The position numbers were made by a program, and so were the translations under genes. Shown one piece after another: positions 24,019 to 32,959 of a stretch of 64,000 nucleotides of DNA (position 1 is the stretch's first letter; each line of letters begins with the position of its first letter). A model generated the notes under the pieces. That model saw only the letters and a program-made list of their open reading frames with translations, did no database searches and was not told where the DNA came from. The stretch is from Imperialibacter roseus (GTDB lineage Bacteria; Bacteroidota; Bacteroidia; Cytophagales; Cyclobacteriaceae), in the NCBI RefSeq assembly GCF_032999765.1, contig NZ_CP136051.1, positions 4,721,001 through 4,785,000 of the forward strand, written 5' to 3'.

Positions 24019-24513
24019 ATGGATACGATAGATAAAAAGAATATAGCGCTTGTTGCGCACGATTATAAAAAGAAAGACCTGATTGAGTGGGCACTCTTTA
24101 ACAAGGGTGTATTAGCTGGTCATTCTCTTTTCGCCACCGAGGCTACCGGAAACCTTGTAGAAAAAGAGCTTAACTTGCCTGTGACCAAGGTAAAAAGTGG
24201 CTCTATGGGTGGTAATCAACAAATAGCCACTAAAATTTCTGAAGGAGAAATAGATATTCTCATCTTTTTCTGGGATCCTTTAGCACAATTGCCAAGCGAC
24301 CCTGAAGTGAAGGCGTTGCTGCGAATAGGCATGGCCTGGAACATTCCCGTTGCCTGCAACAGAGCAACAGCTGACTTCCTTGTTTCATCTCCACTGCTAA
24401 ATTCTTCGTATCAAAAACAACAGCCCGACTACAAAGCGCAGGGAAAGGAAAACCTTTCCGAGTCTTTCTTTTCAGACACTGACGAGAACTACGGCCTGCT
24501 GTTGACCATTTAG
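24019..24513 (+). CDS. mgsA: Methylglyoxal synthase
   Basis: About 164 residues from the ATG at 24019; an in-frame upstream start at 23977 would add 14 residues without family support. It converts dihydroxyacetone phosphate to methylglyoxal and phosphate. Family blocks are NIALVAHDYKKKDLIEWA, LFATEATGNL, VKSGSMGGNQQIATKISEG, IDILIFFWDPL (catalytic Asp) and IPVACNRATADFLV. The typical length is about 150, so a short acidic C-terminal tail is extra. It stands before xylB and may relieve sugar-phosphate overload when xylose enters glycolysis; that link is inference. Confidence 0.93.
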   Translation: MDTIDKKNIALVAHDYKKKDLIEWALFNKGVLAGHSLFATEATGNLVEKELNLPVTKVKSGSMGGNQQIATKISEGEIDILIFFWDPLAQLPSDPEVKALLRIGMAWNIPVACNRATADFLVSSPLLNSSYQKQQPDYKAQGKENLSESFFSDTDENYGLLLTI

Positions 24514-24614
24514 CAGCTTACATCACCGAAACTTAATCAAACACCCGATCCGTAAAATGAAATGGATTTGGGATAGGTTTGCTATTTTAGCACACATTTA
24601 ATCAAATTTGCACC

Positions 24615-26093
24615 ATGTTATTATTAGGTATAGATATAGGAACTTCTTCCGTCAAAATTTCTGTAGTGGACGCCCAAACGCAAAAATGCATTGCTTCCAC
24701 TCATTATCCGGAAACGGAGGCGACGATTTTGTCGCCAGAGCCAGGTTGGGCGGAACAATCCCCCAACATGTGGTGGGAATACACGCAACAGGCCATCACA
24801 AAGCTTAACGCTACCAAAAAATATAACCCCAAAGACATTGGGGCTATTGGCATTGCCTACCAAATGCACGGGCTCGTGATAGTGGACAAAGACCAAAAGG
24901 TGCTGCGTGATTCGATCATCTGGTGCGACAGCCGGGCTGTGGAAATAGGCGATAAGGCGTTCAAAGCCATAGGCAAAAGTGTAGCCCTTTCCTCTTTGCT
25001 CAATTCTCCGGGTAACTTCACGGCTTCCAAGCTGGCTTGGGTCAAAGAAAACGAGCCTTTCTTGTACGACAAAACCTACAAGCTCATGCTGCCAGGCGAT
25101 TTTATTGCCATGAAGTTTACGGGCGAAATTACCACGTCAGTTTCCTCTCTTTCTGAAGGAATTTTCTGGGACTTTCAAAAGGACGAGCTTTCTGACCCGG
25201 TATTCAACTACTTCGGTTTTTCAAAAAGCCTGGTGCCCGACATCAAGCCTGTGTTCTCGGAGCATGGCACAGTAAGCTACGCCGTTGCCGAACCGTTAGG
25301 CTTGAAAGCTGGCATTCCGGTCACCTACAAGGCGGGAGATCAACCCAATAACGCCCTGTCGCTCAATGTATTTGAGCCGGGCGAAGTGGCAGCGACCGCA
25401 GGCACATCCGGCGTGATCTATGGTGTAACTGACCAGGTAAGCTACGATCCGCAGTCGAGGGTAAACACCTTTGCCCACGTAAACTACGCCAGTGAGAAAA
25501 AGAGGTTGGGCGTGCTGCTGTGCATCAACGGTACGGGCATAATGAACCGCTGGATAAAATCTGTGGCTGGACAGCACCTCACCTATGAGCAAATGAATGA
25601 AGAAGCGGCCAAAGCCAAGCCAGGCAGCCGGGGCCTCTATGTGATGCCTTTTGGCAACGGCGTGGAACGTATGCTCGAGAATAAACTAATAGGTGCCCAC
25701 ATCCACACCATTGACCTCAACACTCACGGCCCGCATGAATTATTCCGGGCAGCGCAGGAAGGTATTGCGTTCTCGTTCCGCTACGGACTCGACATTATGA
25801 GAGACAATGGCATGAGCCCGAAGGTGATCAGGGCTGGTTATGCCAACATGTTCCTGAGCGATGTGTTCACAGAGGCATTTGTGAACGTAACAGGCGTGCC
25901 TGTAGAACTCTATGAGGGTGATGGCAGTGTGGGTGCTGCGGTAGGTGCCGGCTTGGGCGCTGGCGTTTACGCCGACCAGAAAGACGCCTTCAGGAACATG
26001 AAAAGGCTTCGGGTAGTGGAGCCTTCAAAAAATACCGACTATGAGCCGCACTATGAAAAGTGGCTTGGAATTCTGAAAAGCCATCTTGGTTAA
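24615..26093 (+). CDS. xylB: Xylulokinase
   Basis: A full-length 492-residue FGGY kinase that phosphorylates D-xylulose to xylulose 5-phosphate. N-terminal ATPase motif LLGIDIGTSSVKISVVD; substrate loop AYQMHGLVIVD with GLV and the catalytic Asp in YKAGDQPNNALSL (about 240); GTSGVIYG follows, and the C-terminal adenosine motif is GDGSVGAAVGAGLGAG. It pairs with xylA downstream on the same strand, although a lipoprotein gene on the opposite strand lies between. A strong terminator follows. Confidence 0.93.
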   Translation: MLLLGIDIGTSSVKISVVDAQTQKCIASTHYPETEATILSPEPGWAEQSPNMWWEYTQQAITKLNATKKYNPKDIGAIGIAYQMHGLVIVDKDQKVLRDSIIWCDSRAVEIGDKAFKAIGKSVALSSLLNSPGNFTASKLAWVKENEPFLYDKTYKLMLPGDFIAMKFTGEITTSVSSLSEGIFWDFQKDELSDPVFNYFGFSKSLVPDIKPVFSEHGTVSYAVAEPLGLKAGIPVTYKAGDQPNNALSLNVFEPGEVAATAGTSGVIYGVTDQVSYDPQSRVNTFAHVNYASEKKRLGVLLCINGTGIMNRWIKSVAGQHLTYEQMNEEAAKAKPGSRGLYVMPFGNGVERMLENKLIGAHIHTIDLNTHGPHELFRAAQEGIAFSFRYGLDIMRDNGMSPKVIRAGYANMFLSDVFTEAFVNVTGVPVELYEGDGSVGAAVGAGLGAGVYADQKDAFRNMKRLRVVEPSKNTDYEPHYEKWLGILKSHLG

Positions 26094-26102
26094 TAGAAAA
26101 GT

Positions 26103-26134
26103 GGCTGCTATCGTTAAACAATAGCAGCCCTTTT
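26103..26134. terminator. Terminator between xylB and the lipoprotein gene
   Basis: Perfect 9-bp arms GGCTGCTAT/ATAGCAGCC with a 9-base loop, followed by ctttt. It lies between convergent genes and probably serves xylB; on the other strand the T-tract is weaker. Confidence 0.75.
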
Positions 26135-26148
26135 AGTTATTTGGCCTG

Positions 26149-27663
26149 TCAGTTTTCGTATTCGTAAACAGTCTTTGAAGTATACGTGGCAGTTGGATTC
26201 TGGTAGCCAACATACTTCACCTGTTTCTCCATAGGGTAGCCGCTTTGATAAGTATAGGTATACTGGCCAGGCACATATATTGGGAAGCTCCCTGCATAAC
26301 TTTGAGTCTGGCCATTCAAGTTGTTCTTACTTGACTCACGAAGAAAATAATCCGTGATTCCCAGCAAATAGTGGGGGTTGATAAAGGAATCGTAGTGCTT
26401 TTGGCTGGAGCTAGTTCCCGTTGTGCTACCCACACCCGAATATTCCGAGACGATGTTTCCCTTGTCAAATTCGTAGTAATAGGTAAAGAAATTCCCATTG
26501 TCAAAACTGTACCGTATGCCAGTAAACGCATCCGTCTGCGAGTTATATAACCAGACAGCTTCCTGACCTCCGTTTAATCCTGTTTGCACAACTTTTGAAA
26601 CCTTGCCATCGCTTCTGTAATAGTACTGCTGCGTATCAAGCAGCGTGTTGTCCATAGTCCTTTTGACGTTATCCAGTCGGCCGTTCTTATACTCGTACCA
26701 GGTGATTAGCTGGAGTACCCACTCATTGGTATCGTGATTAAAGTGATAAAAATCTCTCCTGGCTAGCTTGCCTTCCTCATTGTATATGTAATCTACGTGG
26801 CTTTCCAGCTTCGAACCCTCAGCCAGCAGCATATACTCAGTCTCACTCTTCAGCCTTTTGGGTGCCTTTTGCCCTTCCAGTTTCACTGCACGTTTCTCAA
26901 AAAGTTCCTCTCTTGTCAGCTCTCTTTCGTAAACATCGCCCCAGTGTGTCCAAGTAATGTAATAGTTGTCGAATCTTGTCGGAATACTGATATTCTCCAC
27001 GCCTTCAATATCTCTGCCAACTGACCACGAATTACCTTCGTCGTCGGTAGCCGTAATTAATACCGACGGCTTGATACCGTCATAAACAAACCCACCAACA
27101 TTAACAGATGCACTGAAGGAAACAAGGGTCACTTCATCGCTCTTTCCGCCAAAAACCTCGACAGCGTAACCAAAGTCAGCTGCATCCTCCACCACAAAAA
27201 CCTGACCCACTTCTGTGTTAGCCACAATTGTACCCCCTGCTTTTCCGTCAACCACCAGCGGCAAGCCCATTTGGAGCTCTTCTCCCTTCAGCGATCCTTC
27301 TTGCGGGGTTGCCAGCACCACTTTATCCTCAGCATTGAAAACCACAAAGCTGGAAAGCCGGTAGGTGGCCGAAGGTATTTCAAATGCCTCAGTGAAATAA
27401 CTCCCTGCCTTGAGGGAAAGTGCTACTTTCTTATTGCTCACCACCTCTACCTCATTGTTGTCCGTCATGGCAATTACAGCATATGCTGGTTGCCTTTCGG
27501 ATGCGTTGAAAAGTGGAGGCGGGTTAAAAGAAAGCTTTATTGATGCTTTTTGACTTCCTGGGTTTTCATTTTCACCTGGAAGTGCATCGTCGTCGCCAGA
27601 ACAGGCAGCAAACATACCCACCAGGGCAGTGGCTGCAAAAAAGTTAAGAAATTTGACCTTCAT
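26149..27663 (-). CDS. Hypothetical lipoprotein with YD-like repeats
   Basis: About 504 residues from the ATG at 27663, chosen because it begins the signal peptide MKVKFLNFFAATALVGMFAAC with a lipobox FAAC followed by SGDDD; an earlier in-frame start would put 16 residues before it. Residues about 20-270 look beta-rich (DUF4493-like or Ig-like) without a clear family. Residues about 270-500 carry repeated aromatic lines (YNEEGKLARRDFYHF; WYEYKNGRLDNVKR; YYYRSDGKVSKVVQT) like YD/RHS-type repeats. It is a surface or periplasmic lipoprotein of unknown function, convergent with xylB. Confidence 0.7.
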   Translation of the reverse strand: MKVKFLNFFAATALVGMFAACSGDDDALPGENENPGSQKASIKLSFNPPPLFNASERQPAYAVIAMTDNNEVEVVSNKKVALSLKAGSYFTEAFEIPSATYRLSSFVVFNAEDKVVLATPQEGSLKGEELQMGLPLVVDGKAGGTIVANTEVGQVFVVEDAADFGYAVEVFGGKSDEVTLVSFSASVNVGGFVYDGIKPSVLITATDDEGNSWSVGRDIEGVENISIPTRFDNYYITWTHWGDVYERELTREELFEKRAVKLEGQKAPKRLKSETEYMLLAEGSKLESHVDYIYNEEGKLARRDFYHFNHDTNEWVLQLITWYEYKNGRLDNVKRTMDNTLLDTQQYYYRSDGKVSKVVQTGLNGGQEAVWLYNSQTDAFTGIRYSFDNGNFFTYYYEFDKGNIVSEYSGVGSTTGTSSSQKHYDSFINPHYLLGITDYFLRESSKNNLNGQTQSYAGSFPIYVPGQYTYTYQSGYPMEKQVKYVGYQNPTATYTSKTVYEYEN

Positions 27664-27944
27664 GTTTACTTGAAAAATTAAAAATATTGGTACTCGCTTT
27701 AAAAAATTCACCCGGTAGAAGTTTCGGTCAGTAGATGTGGATGGTAAAGCTGAAGAGTAGACGGAAATCGAAATCGAAAGGTTGGAGATGTCGCAAACAA
27801 TTTTTGATCATGACGCAATTGAGGCTACCATTCCCAGCGGAATAACAATCGGGAAAAGTTATAAAGTGGAAAATTTTTCGCCTTCATCTCATTATTCTGC
27901 TAACTTAACGCCCTGTTTTTTAAACCCCCAAAAACACTTGAAAC

Positions 27945-29273
27945 ATGGCAATAACTCTTGGAGAAAAAGAATTTTTTAAAGGCATAGGTCAAATCAAATT
28001 TGAAGGACATGGCTCCGACAACCCTATGGCCTACCGCTGGTATGACGAAAACAAAGTGGTAGCAGGCAAAACTATGAAGGAGCACTTGCGGTTTGCAGTA
28101 GCCTACTGGCACTCCTTTGTTGGCAGTGGTGCCGATCCTTTCGGTGCACCTACGCATATTTTCCCCTGGGATGTGAAAGGCGATGCGGTAGAAAGAGCAA
28201 AAGACAAGATGGATGCTGCTTTCGAATTCATGACAAAATTGGGCCTTCCATACTATTGCTTCCACGACGTGGACGTGGTTGACTATGGAGATAATGTGGT
28301 TGAAAATGAAAAAAGGCTTCACGCACTTGCCGAGTACGCCAAGAAAAAACAGGCGGCCAGCGGTGTAAAATTACTCTGGGGCACAGCCAACCTGTTCTCC
28401 CATGTCAGGTATATGAATGGTGCTTCTACCAACCCGGATTTCCATGTGCTTACCCATGGTGCGGCACAGGTAAAAGCCGCTTTGGATGCAACAATCTATC
28501 TTGGAGGCGAAAATTATGTGTTCTGGGGAGGTCGTGAAGGCTACATGTCGCTACTGAACACTGACATGAAGAGAGAGCAGGATCACCTGGCGATGTTCCT
28601 TCACAAAGCCAAAGATTATGCCCGTAAGCAAGGCTTCAAAGGTACTTTCTTTATTGAGCCTAAGCCATGCGAGCCAACTAAGCACCAGTACGACTACGAT
28701 TCAGCCACTGTTATTGGCTTCCTTCGTCAGCACGATTTGCTTAACGACTTCAAACTGAATATCGAAGTAAACCATGCTACATTAGCTGGCCATACATTTA
28801 CCCATGAACTGCAGGTGGCCTCCGATGCAGGCTTGCTTGGTTCTATTGATGCCAACAGAGGCGATTACCAGAACGGCTGGGATACTGACCAGTTCCCTAA
28901 CGATATCACCGAGGTGACCGAAGCTATGATGATCATTCTGCAAAACGGAGGCTTTGGCGGTGGTGGCATCAACTTCGATGCGAAAATCAGAAGAAACTCT
29001 ACTGATATGGAGGACTTGTTCTATGCCCACATTGGTGGTGTTGACATCTTCGCCCGTGCGCTGGTAGCTGCCGACAACATCTTACAGAAGTCAGAATACA
29101 AGAAGATTCGCAAAGACCGTTATGCCTCATTCGATAGCGGAAAAGGCAAGGAGTTTGAGCAGGGTAAGCTCTCTTTGGAAGATCTTCGCAACTATGCTGC
29201 CGAAAACGGAGAGCCTGCAATGACCAGTGGTCGCCAGGAATATATCGAGAACCTGATCAACAGGTACATCTAG
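27945..29273 (+). CDS. xylA: Xylose isomerase
   Basis: A full-length 442-residue class II xylose isomerase. Catalytic and metal residues are visible: His in YYCFHDVDV, Glu in [15 protein letters not shown], the KPxEP loop, [18 protein letters not shown] and [19 protein letters not shown], with [11 protein letters not shown] for the last metal ligands. It interconverts D-xylose and D-xylulose, feeding xylB. Its own terminator follows and separates it from the aldose epimerase. Confidence 0.95.
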   Translation: MAITLGEKEFFKGIGQIKFEGHGSDNPMAYRWYDENKVVAGKTMKEHLRFAVAYWHSFVGSGADPFGAPTHIFPWDVKGDAVERAKDKMDAAFEFMTKLGLPYYCFHDVDVVDYGDNVVENEKRLHALAEYAKKKQAASGVKLLWGTANLFSHVRYMNGASTNPDFHVLTHGAAQVKAALDATIYLGGENYVFWGGREGYMSLLNTDMKREQDHLAMFLHKAKDYARKQGFKGTFFIEPKPCEPTKHQYDYDSATVIGFLRQHDLLNDFKLNIEVNHATLAGHTFTHELQVASDAGLLGSIDANRGDYQNGWDTDQFPNDITEVTEAMMIILQNGGFGGGGINFDAKIRRNSTDMEDLFYAHIGGVDIFARALVAADNILQKSEYKKIRKDRYASFDSGKGKEFEQGKLSLEDLRNYAAENGEPAMTSGRQEYIENLINRYI

Positions 29274-29282
29274 ACCAAAACC

Positions 29283-29314
29283 AGCCAGAGCATCAAAAGC
29301 GATGCTCTGGCTTT
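29283..29314 (+). terminator. xylA terminator
   Basis: Perfect 12-bp arms AGCCAGAGCATC/GATGCTCTGGCT with a 6-base loop, then ttacctta. It starts nine bases after the xylA stop. An in-frame start codon within it for the next gene is therefore unlikely to be used. Confidence 0.7.
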
Positions 29315-29325
29315 ACCTTACTAAT

Positions 29326-30465
29326 ATGAAACCTACTATACTACTTTGCTTATTGGCCCTGGGCCTAAACGCTTGCACAATGCCTACTAAAGAAAAGACT
29401 GAAGAGACTGCAACCGCCTCCCGCATATCTGCTGCCGATTGGGGTGAGGTAGATGGCAAAAAGGTTCAGCTATTTACGCTGACCAACGAAGCCGGTTCAG
29501 AAGTAAAAATCACTAATTATGGTGGCATCGTCACCGAATGGAACTTCCCTGAAAAAAATGGGAAAGTATCCTCTATTGTATTGGGCTTCGATAGTTTGAA
29601 AACATATCTGGCTGGCCATCCGTTTTTTGGAGCAATCGCCGGCCGCTATGCCAATAGAATCGCCAAAGGACAATTTTCCATTGATGGTGAAACTTACACC
29701 CTTGCCAAAAATAACGGAGAAAATTCTCTCCATGGAGGGGTAAAAGGCTTTGATAAACAGGTTTGGACTGCCAATGCTATAGATGGTGACGAACCTTCAC
29801 TTGAGCTGACCTACCTTAGTGCCGATGGCGAAGAAGGTTATCCTGGTAACCTCAATGTAAAGGTGGTTTACACGCTTACTGCCGATAACGAGCTAAAAAT
29901 CGATTACACTGCCACCACTGACAAGGCCACTGTTCTCAACCTGACGAACCATAGCTATTTCAACCTTACGGGCAGCCCAGCTAATACAATACTAGATCAC
30001 GAGCTGAGAATTAAAGCTCAGAGATACACACCGGTTGATGGAGGGTTAATTCCCACAGGTGAGCTAGCACCAGTTGCCGGAACACCGTTTGACTTTTTTG
30101 ATGCAGCCAAGATAGGCGAACGGATTGAACAAACCGGAGGTGATCCGTTCGGTTACGACCATAACTTTGTTCTGGATGGGGAAGCGGGGCAATTGAGAAA
30201 TGTGGTTATCGTGACGGATTCTGTCTCGGGAAGGAGGCTGGATATGGCGACCACGCAACCAGGTGTGCAATTCTACACCGGCAATTTTCTCGACGGCAGC
30301 GTTAAAAGTGATGAAGGTATTCCATACGGCAGAAATACAGGTTTTTGTCTGGAAACACAGCATTTCCCCGACTCTCCTAATCAACCTGATTTCCCAAGTG
30401 CTTTGCTGAAACCAGGGGAAACTTACCATCAAACCACAGTGTACAAAATAAGCCTGATGGAGTAG
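29326..30465 (+). CDS. galM: Aldose 1-epimerase lipoprotein
   Basis: About 379 residues from the ATG at 29326, which begins the lipoprotein signal MKPTILLCLLALGLNAC (lipobox LNAC). The mature part is a galactose mutarotase: NYGGIVTEWNFPEKNG, FGAIAGRYANRIAKG, NNGENSLHGG and GFDKQVW, the catalytic His in LNLTNHSYFNL, and the catalytic Glu in TGFCLETQHFPDSPNQ. It converts alpha and beta anomers of aldoses, here in the periplasm or at the outer membrane. Behind xylA it probably serves xylose or arabinose uptake. Confidence 0.93.
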   Translation: MKPTILLCLLALGLNACTMPTKEKTEETATASRISAADWGEVDGKKVQLFTLTNEAGSEVKITNYGGIVTEWNFPEKNGKVSSIVLGFDSLKTYLAGHPFFGAIAGRYANRIAKGQFSIDGETYTLAKNNGENSLHGGVKGFDKQVWTANAIDGDEPSLELTYLSADGEEGYPGNLNVKVVYTLTADNELKIDYTATTDKATVLNLTNHSYFNLTGSPANTILDHELRIKAQRYTPVDGGLIPTGELAPVAGTPFDFFDAAKIGERIEQTGGDPFGYDHNFVLDGEAGQLRNVVIVTDSVSGRRLDMATTQPGVQFYTGNFLDGSVKSDEGIPYGRNTGFCLETQHFPDSPNQPDFPSALLKPGETYHQTTVYKISLME

Positions 30466-30480
30466 TTACCACATTGGCGC

Positions 30481-30523
30481 AGAAATAGAAAGCACTGCCC
30501 TAAGGGCAGTGCTTTCTATTTCT
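30481..30523 (+). terminator. galM terminator, 21-bp perfect hairpin
   Basis: Arms of 21 bases, agaaatagaaagcactgccc plus t and its complement, meet at a single central a (30502). The loop must open to about CCCTAAGGG. The right arm ends in tttctatttct. It is the strongest hairpin I see in the window. Confidence 0.75.
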
Positions 30524-30758
30524 ATAAAACTTCTCTGTACCCACCCGAACTTTCTGGGATCAAGCGGAAAATCTGGGGATAAAACTCAAGAGAAGTGTTA
30601 TTCGATTCAGCAAATAGGCGGCAATAAAAAAGCAAAACTGGTTCAATGCGTCTCGCCCGGCCGGGTTAGGCTTGCGCCTTTTGCTTTTTTTTTGCAAGCG
30701 GAAAATACCCATGCCAAAAATCAATCCCCCCAGAAATACAGATTGATCCACTTTCTGG

Positions 30759-31223
30759 TCAGCCCCATTCATTCAACTCGAATAACACGTCTTCTTCAGC
30801 TATGATCTCAATCGATTTCATAGCTTCCGGGTGCAATGGGTTGATCAAGAGGTTATGCTCCGTCGAATAGCTGGACAATGGAATACGGCATGAGGGCACT
30901 TTCAAAAAGGGTGACATCATACGCTGCGCCCAATTGGTACCAAAAGCCTGAGTAGACGTCGGGTAAGGTCGACGACCCCAGTCAGGTGGCAAGTCCTCCG
31001 ACATGAGGTGAGGTGCGTCTGCATTTATCTGAATGGTGATCAATACCCAGGATCCGTTCGCCACCACTGGCCCCTTGATAGCCAGCAGTTCCATAAACGT
31101 GATGGCGCTGACATTGCTGGCGTAAATGATAGGGGTGCCGGGGAAATTCCATCTACCGCCAGCCCTTCCATAGCCCAATGGGGTTGAGGCAAATATCTTA
31201 TTGATCAGTCGAAAGTATTTCAC
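30759..31223 (-). CDS. RES-domain toxin
   Basis: A 154-residue RES-domain protein with the early Arg in MKYFRLINKIFA, GRAGGRWNFPGTPIIYAS and a Glu in FMELLAIKG, then SCRIPLSSY with the conserved Ser and ending NPLHPEA as in the family. RES toxins deplete NAD+. The gene starts with GTG at 31223, directly abutting the TAG stop of the antitoxin (TAGGTG), so the two are coupled. Confidence 0.9.
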   Translation of the reverse strand: MKYFRLINKIFASTPLGYGRAGGRWNFPGTPIIYASNVSAITFMELLAIKGPVVANGSWVLITIQINADAPHLMSEDLPPDWGRRPYPTSTQAFGTNWAQRMMSPFLKVPSCRIPLSSYSTEHNLLINPLHPEAMKSIEIIAEEDVLFELNEWG

Positions 31224-31742
31224 CTACAAAACGTTGCCCCACAACAGCGCCTCCATGGCATTGTCAACCAGCTCTATTCCGTAGGGGCTTTTGATTAACT
31301 CAATAGGCTTTTGATTGCCTAAGGCCTGGTTGACAGTAGAGAGCCATTCTTTCAATTGCTTCTCCGAACCAAAAACCTTCACCCCCTTAGCGATGATGTG
31401 GTCAATATCATACATGGCTTTGGACCTCATTTTACCTATCGTTTTATCACCTTTATCCCACCTGAACAACGTGCTGGGATCAACTTCCAGCACACCGGAT
31501 AACTCCTGCTGACTGTAGCCAAGGTATTGCACCATTGGCTTAATGCGCTCATAAACAAGCTCAGGCTCTTTGGCCATCAACGGCGGATCATCATTCTGAG
31601 CATAAGGCTTGAGAAAATGGTAAGCTTCCGTGTCTACATTAATTGTAGCCACTTCGTTATTCACGCTTGCTATCCGCCACGAGCGCCTTTCAGACCTATT
31701 GCTTTCCTCAGCCATAAATTGTTTTCTTTTCGCCCACTCCAA
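31224..31742 (-). CDS. Xre/MbcA/ParS-type antitoxin (DUF2384)
   Basis: A 172-residue antitoxin. The middle part is an Xre-like helix-turn-helix (LGYSQQELSGVLEVDPSTLF, RWDKGDKTIG), and the C-terminus is the MbcA/ParS toxin-binding domain (VFGSEKQLKEWLSTVNQALG, PIELIKSPYGIELVDNAMEA, LLWGNVL). It should neutralise the adjacent RES toxin and repress its own promoter. It is the first gene of the pair. Confidence 0.9.
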   Translation of the reverse strand: MEWAKRKQFMAEESNRSERRSWRIASVNNEVATINVDTEAYHFLKPYAQNDDPPLMAKEPELVYERIKPMVQYLGYSQQELSGVLEVDPSTLFRWDKGDKTIGKMRSKAMYDIDHIIAKGVKVFGSEKQLKEWLSTVNQALGNQKPIELIKSPYGIELVDNAMEALLWGNVL

Positions 31743-31831
31743 CTTATGGAGTTATTGCATTTGCAATACTAATATACGCTTTTTGCAATAGGCTAGTTAC
31801 AACAATTTAACTTTTTTCAAGAGCCATCAGG

Positions 31832-32704
31832 TTAAATCACTTTCCGATACTCTTTTCTATACTCCAGCGGAGCCATGCCCGTGATCTCCCTGAACTGCCG
31901 ATTGAAGTTGGAAAGCGTTTTGTAGCCACATTCAAATCCAACGGCCGCCACCGATAGCTCGCCGTCCACAAGCATGTGACAGGCCTGCCCCACTCTTACC
32001 TCACTTACAAATGACGAGAAAGTCTTGTTCGCCCTCGTTTTAAAATACCTACTAAAGGCGACCGGGCTCAGGTTCGCCAGCGATGCCGCTTCTTCAAGCG
32101 TAATCTTCTGTCTAAAGTTGTCAATGACGTAGTGATGAACCAGATTCATCCGGTCTCCGTCAGACGCTTTCAATTGAAAACTGGCCGGGCCCGACGACAC
32201 ATATCTGTACTCCTTCGAATGTGCAAGTGCACTAAGTATCTTCAAAAACTGAATAACGCTTTCGATCCCCTCCGAATTCACCATTTTGAGCATCCATTCT
32301 TTTACCTGACTCCGTGTATGTCCATAATACTCCAGCCCTCGCTTTGCTTTTTCGAAGAGATACTTCAAACCAGCAAGTTCCTCTTTTTCCAACATTTGAT
32401 GGCCTAGAAAATTCTCATCGAAGTAGATAACAATACCTCTTGTCGACAGCTGACTGTCTTTAGCAAAATAAGACTCATGGCACCGCCACAGATGGGGCAG
32501 ATTAGGGCCGGAAAGCAACAGATCGCCTTCCTTGAAGGGCTTGATCGTATCCCCGACAAACCTGGTTCCATGGCCCTTGAGGACTACAAAGAGTTGATAC
32601 TCCGGGTGAAAATGCCAGTTGGGGTCGAAATACGCATCCTGCAGGTCTTTGATAACAAATACCCTGGAATCTGGAATGGCCGATTTTTGAATAGGTACTC
32701 TCAT
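31832..32704 (-). CDS. AraC-family regulator with cupin domain
   Basis: A 290-residue activator. An N-terminal cupin sugar-sensing domain has NWHFHPEYQLFVVLKGHG (about 31-48) and LLLSGPNLPHLW. Two C-terminal AraC helix-turn-helices follow: ITLEEAASLANLSPVAFSRY, then LSVAAVGFECGYKTLSNFNR and TGMAPLEYRK. It is divergent from the ThuA/cupredoxin gene across a 255-base gap, so it probably controls that gene and the sugar genes after it. Inducer unknown. Confidence 0.9.
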   Translation of the reverse strand: MRVPIQKSAIPDSRVFVIKDLQDAYFDPNWHFHPEYQLFVVLKGHGTRFVGDTIKPFKEGDLLLSGPNLPHLWRCHESYFAKDSQLSTRGIVIYFDENFLGHQMLEKEELAGLKYLFEKAKRGLEYYGHTRSQVKEWMLKMVNSEGIESVIQFLKILSALAHSKEYRYVSSGPASFQLKASDGDRMNLVHHYVIDNFRQKITLEEAASLANLSPVAFSRYFKTRANKTFSSFVSEVRVGQACHMLVDGELSVAAVGFECGYKTLSNFNRQFREITGMAPLEYRKEYRKVI

Positions 32705-32959
32705 GGGGCAAATGCGATACGGTCTGGTTTCAGTGCCACAATTTTCTCATAAAAAAGAATAAATGACTGATAAGTAAGTTAAAATAAAGTCAGAACAGGT
32801 CAAAAAAGTGAGAGCATTAATGAATTCTATTTTGCAATATTGATAGTCAAAAATGACCTGCGTTGTCAGATTGACAGATCACATGCATTTTAAATACGCC
32901 TCATTGTTGAATAAATAAAAATCATCCAAGCGTAATCGGTAGTCGAAAACAACTAAGTA
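32705..32959. promoter_or_regulatory. Divergent regulatory region, AraC gene and ThuA gene
   Basis: AT-rich gap with a TGTCA-gat-TGACA inverted repeat at about 32864-32876 and a catgcattttaaat string at about 32883 that is echoed near 44492. Either could be an operator; neither is proved. Confidence 0.35.

Noticed and set aside
24560..24614. Promoter for xylB
   Set aside because: tattttag and several ttttg-like strings occur, but spacing does not fit TTTG/TAnnTTTG.
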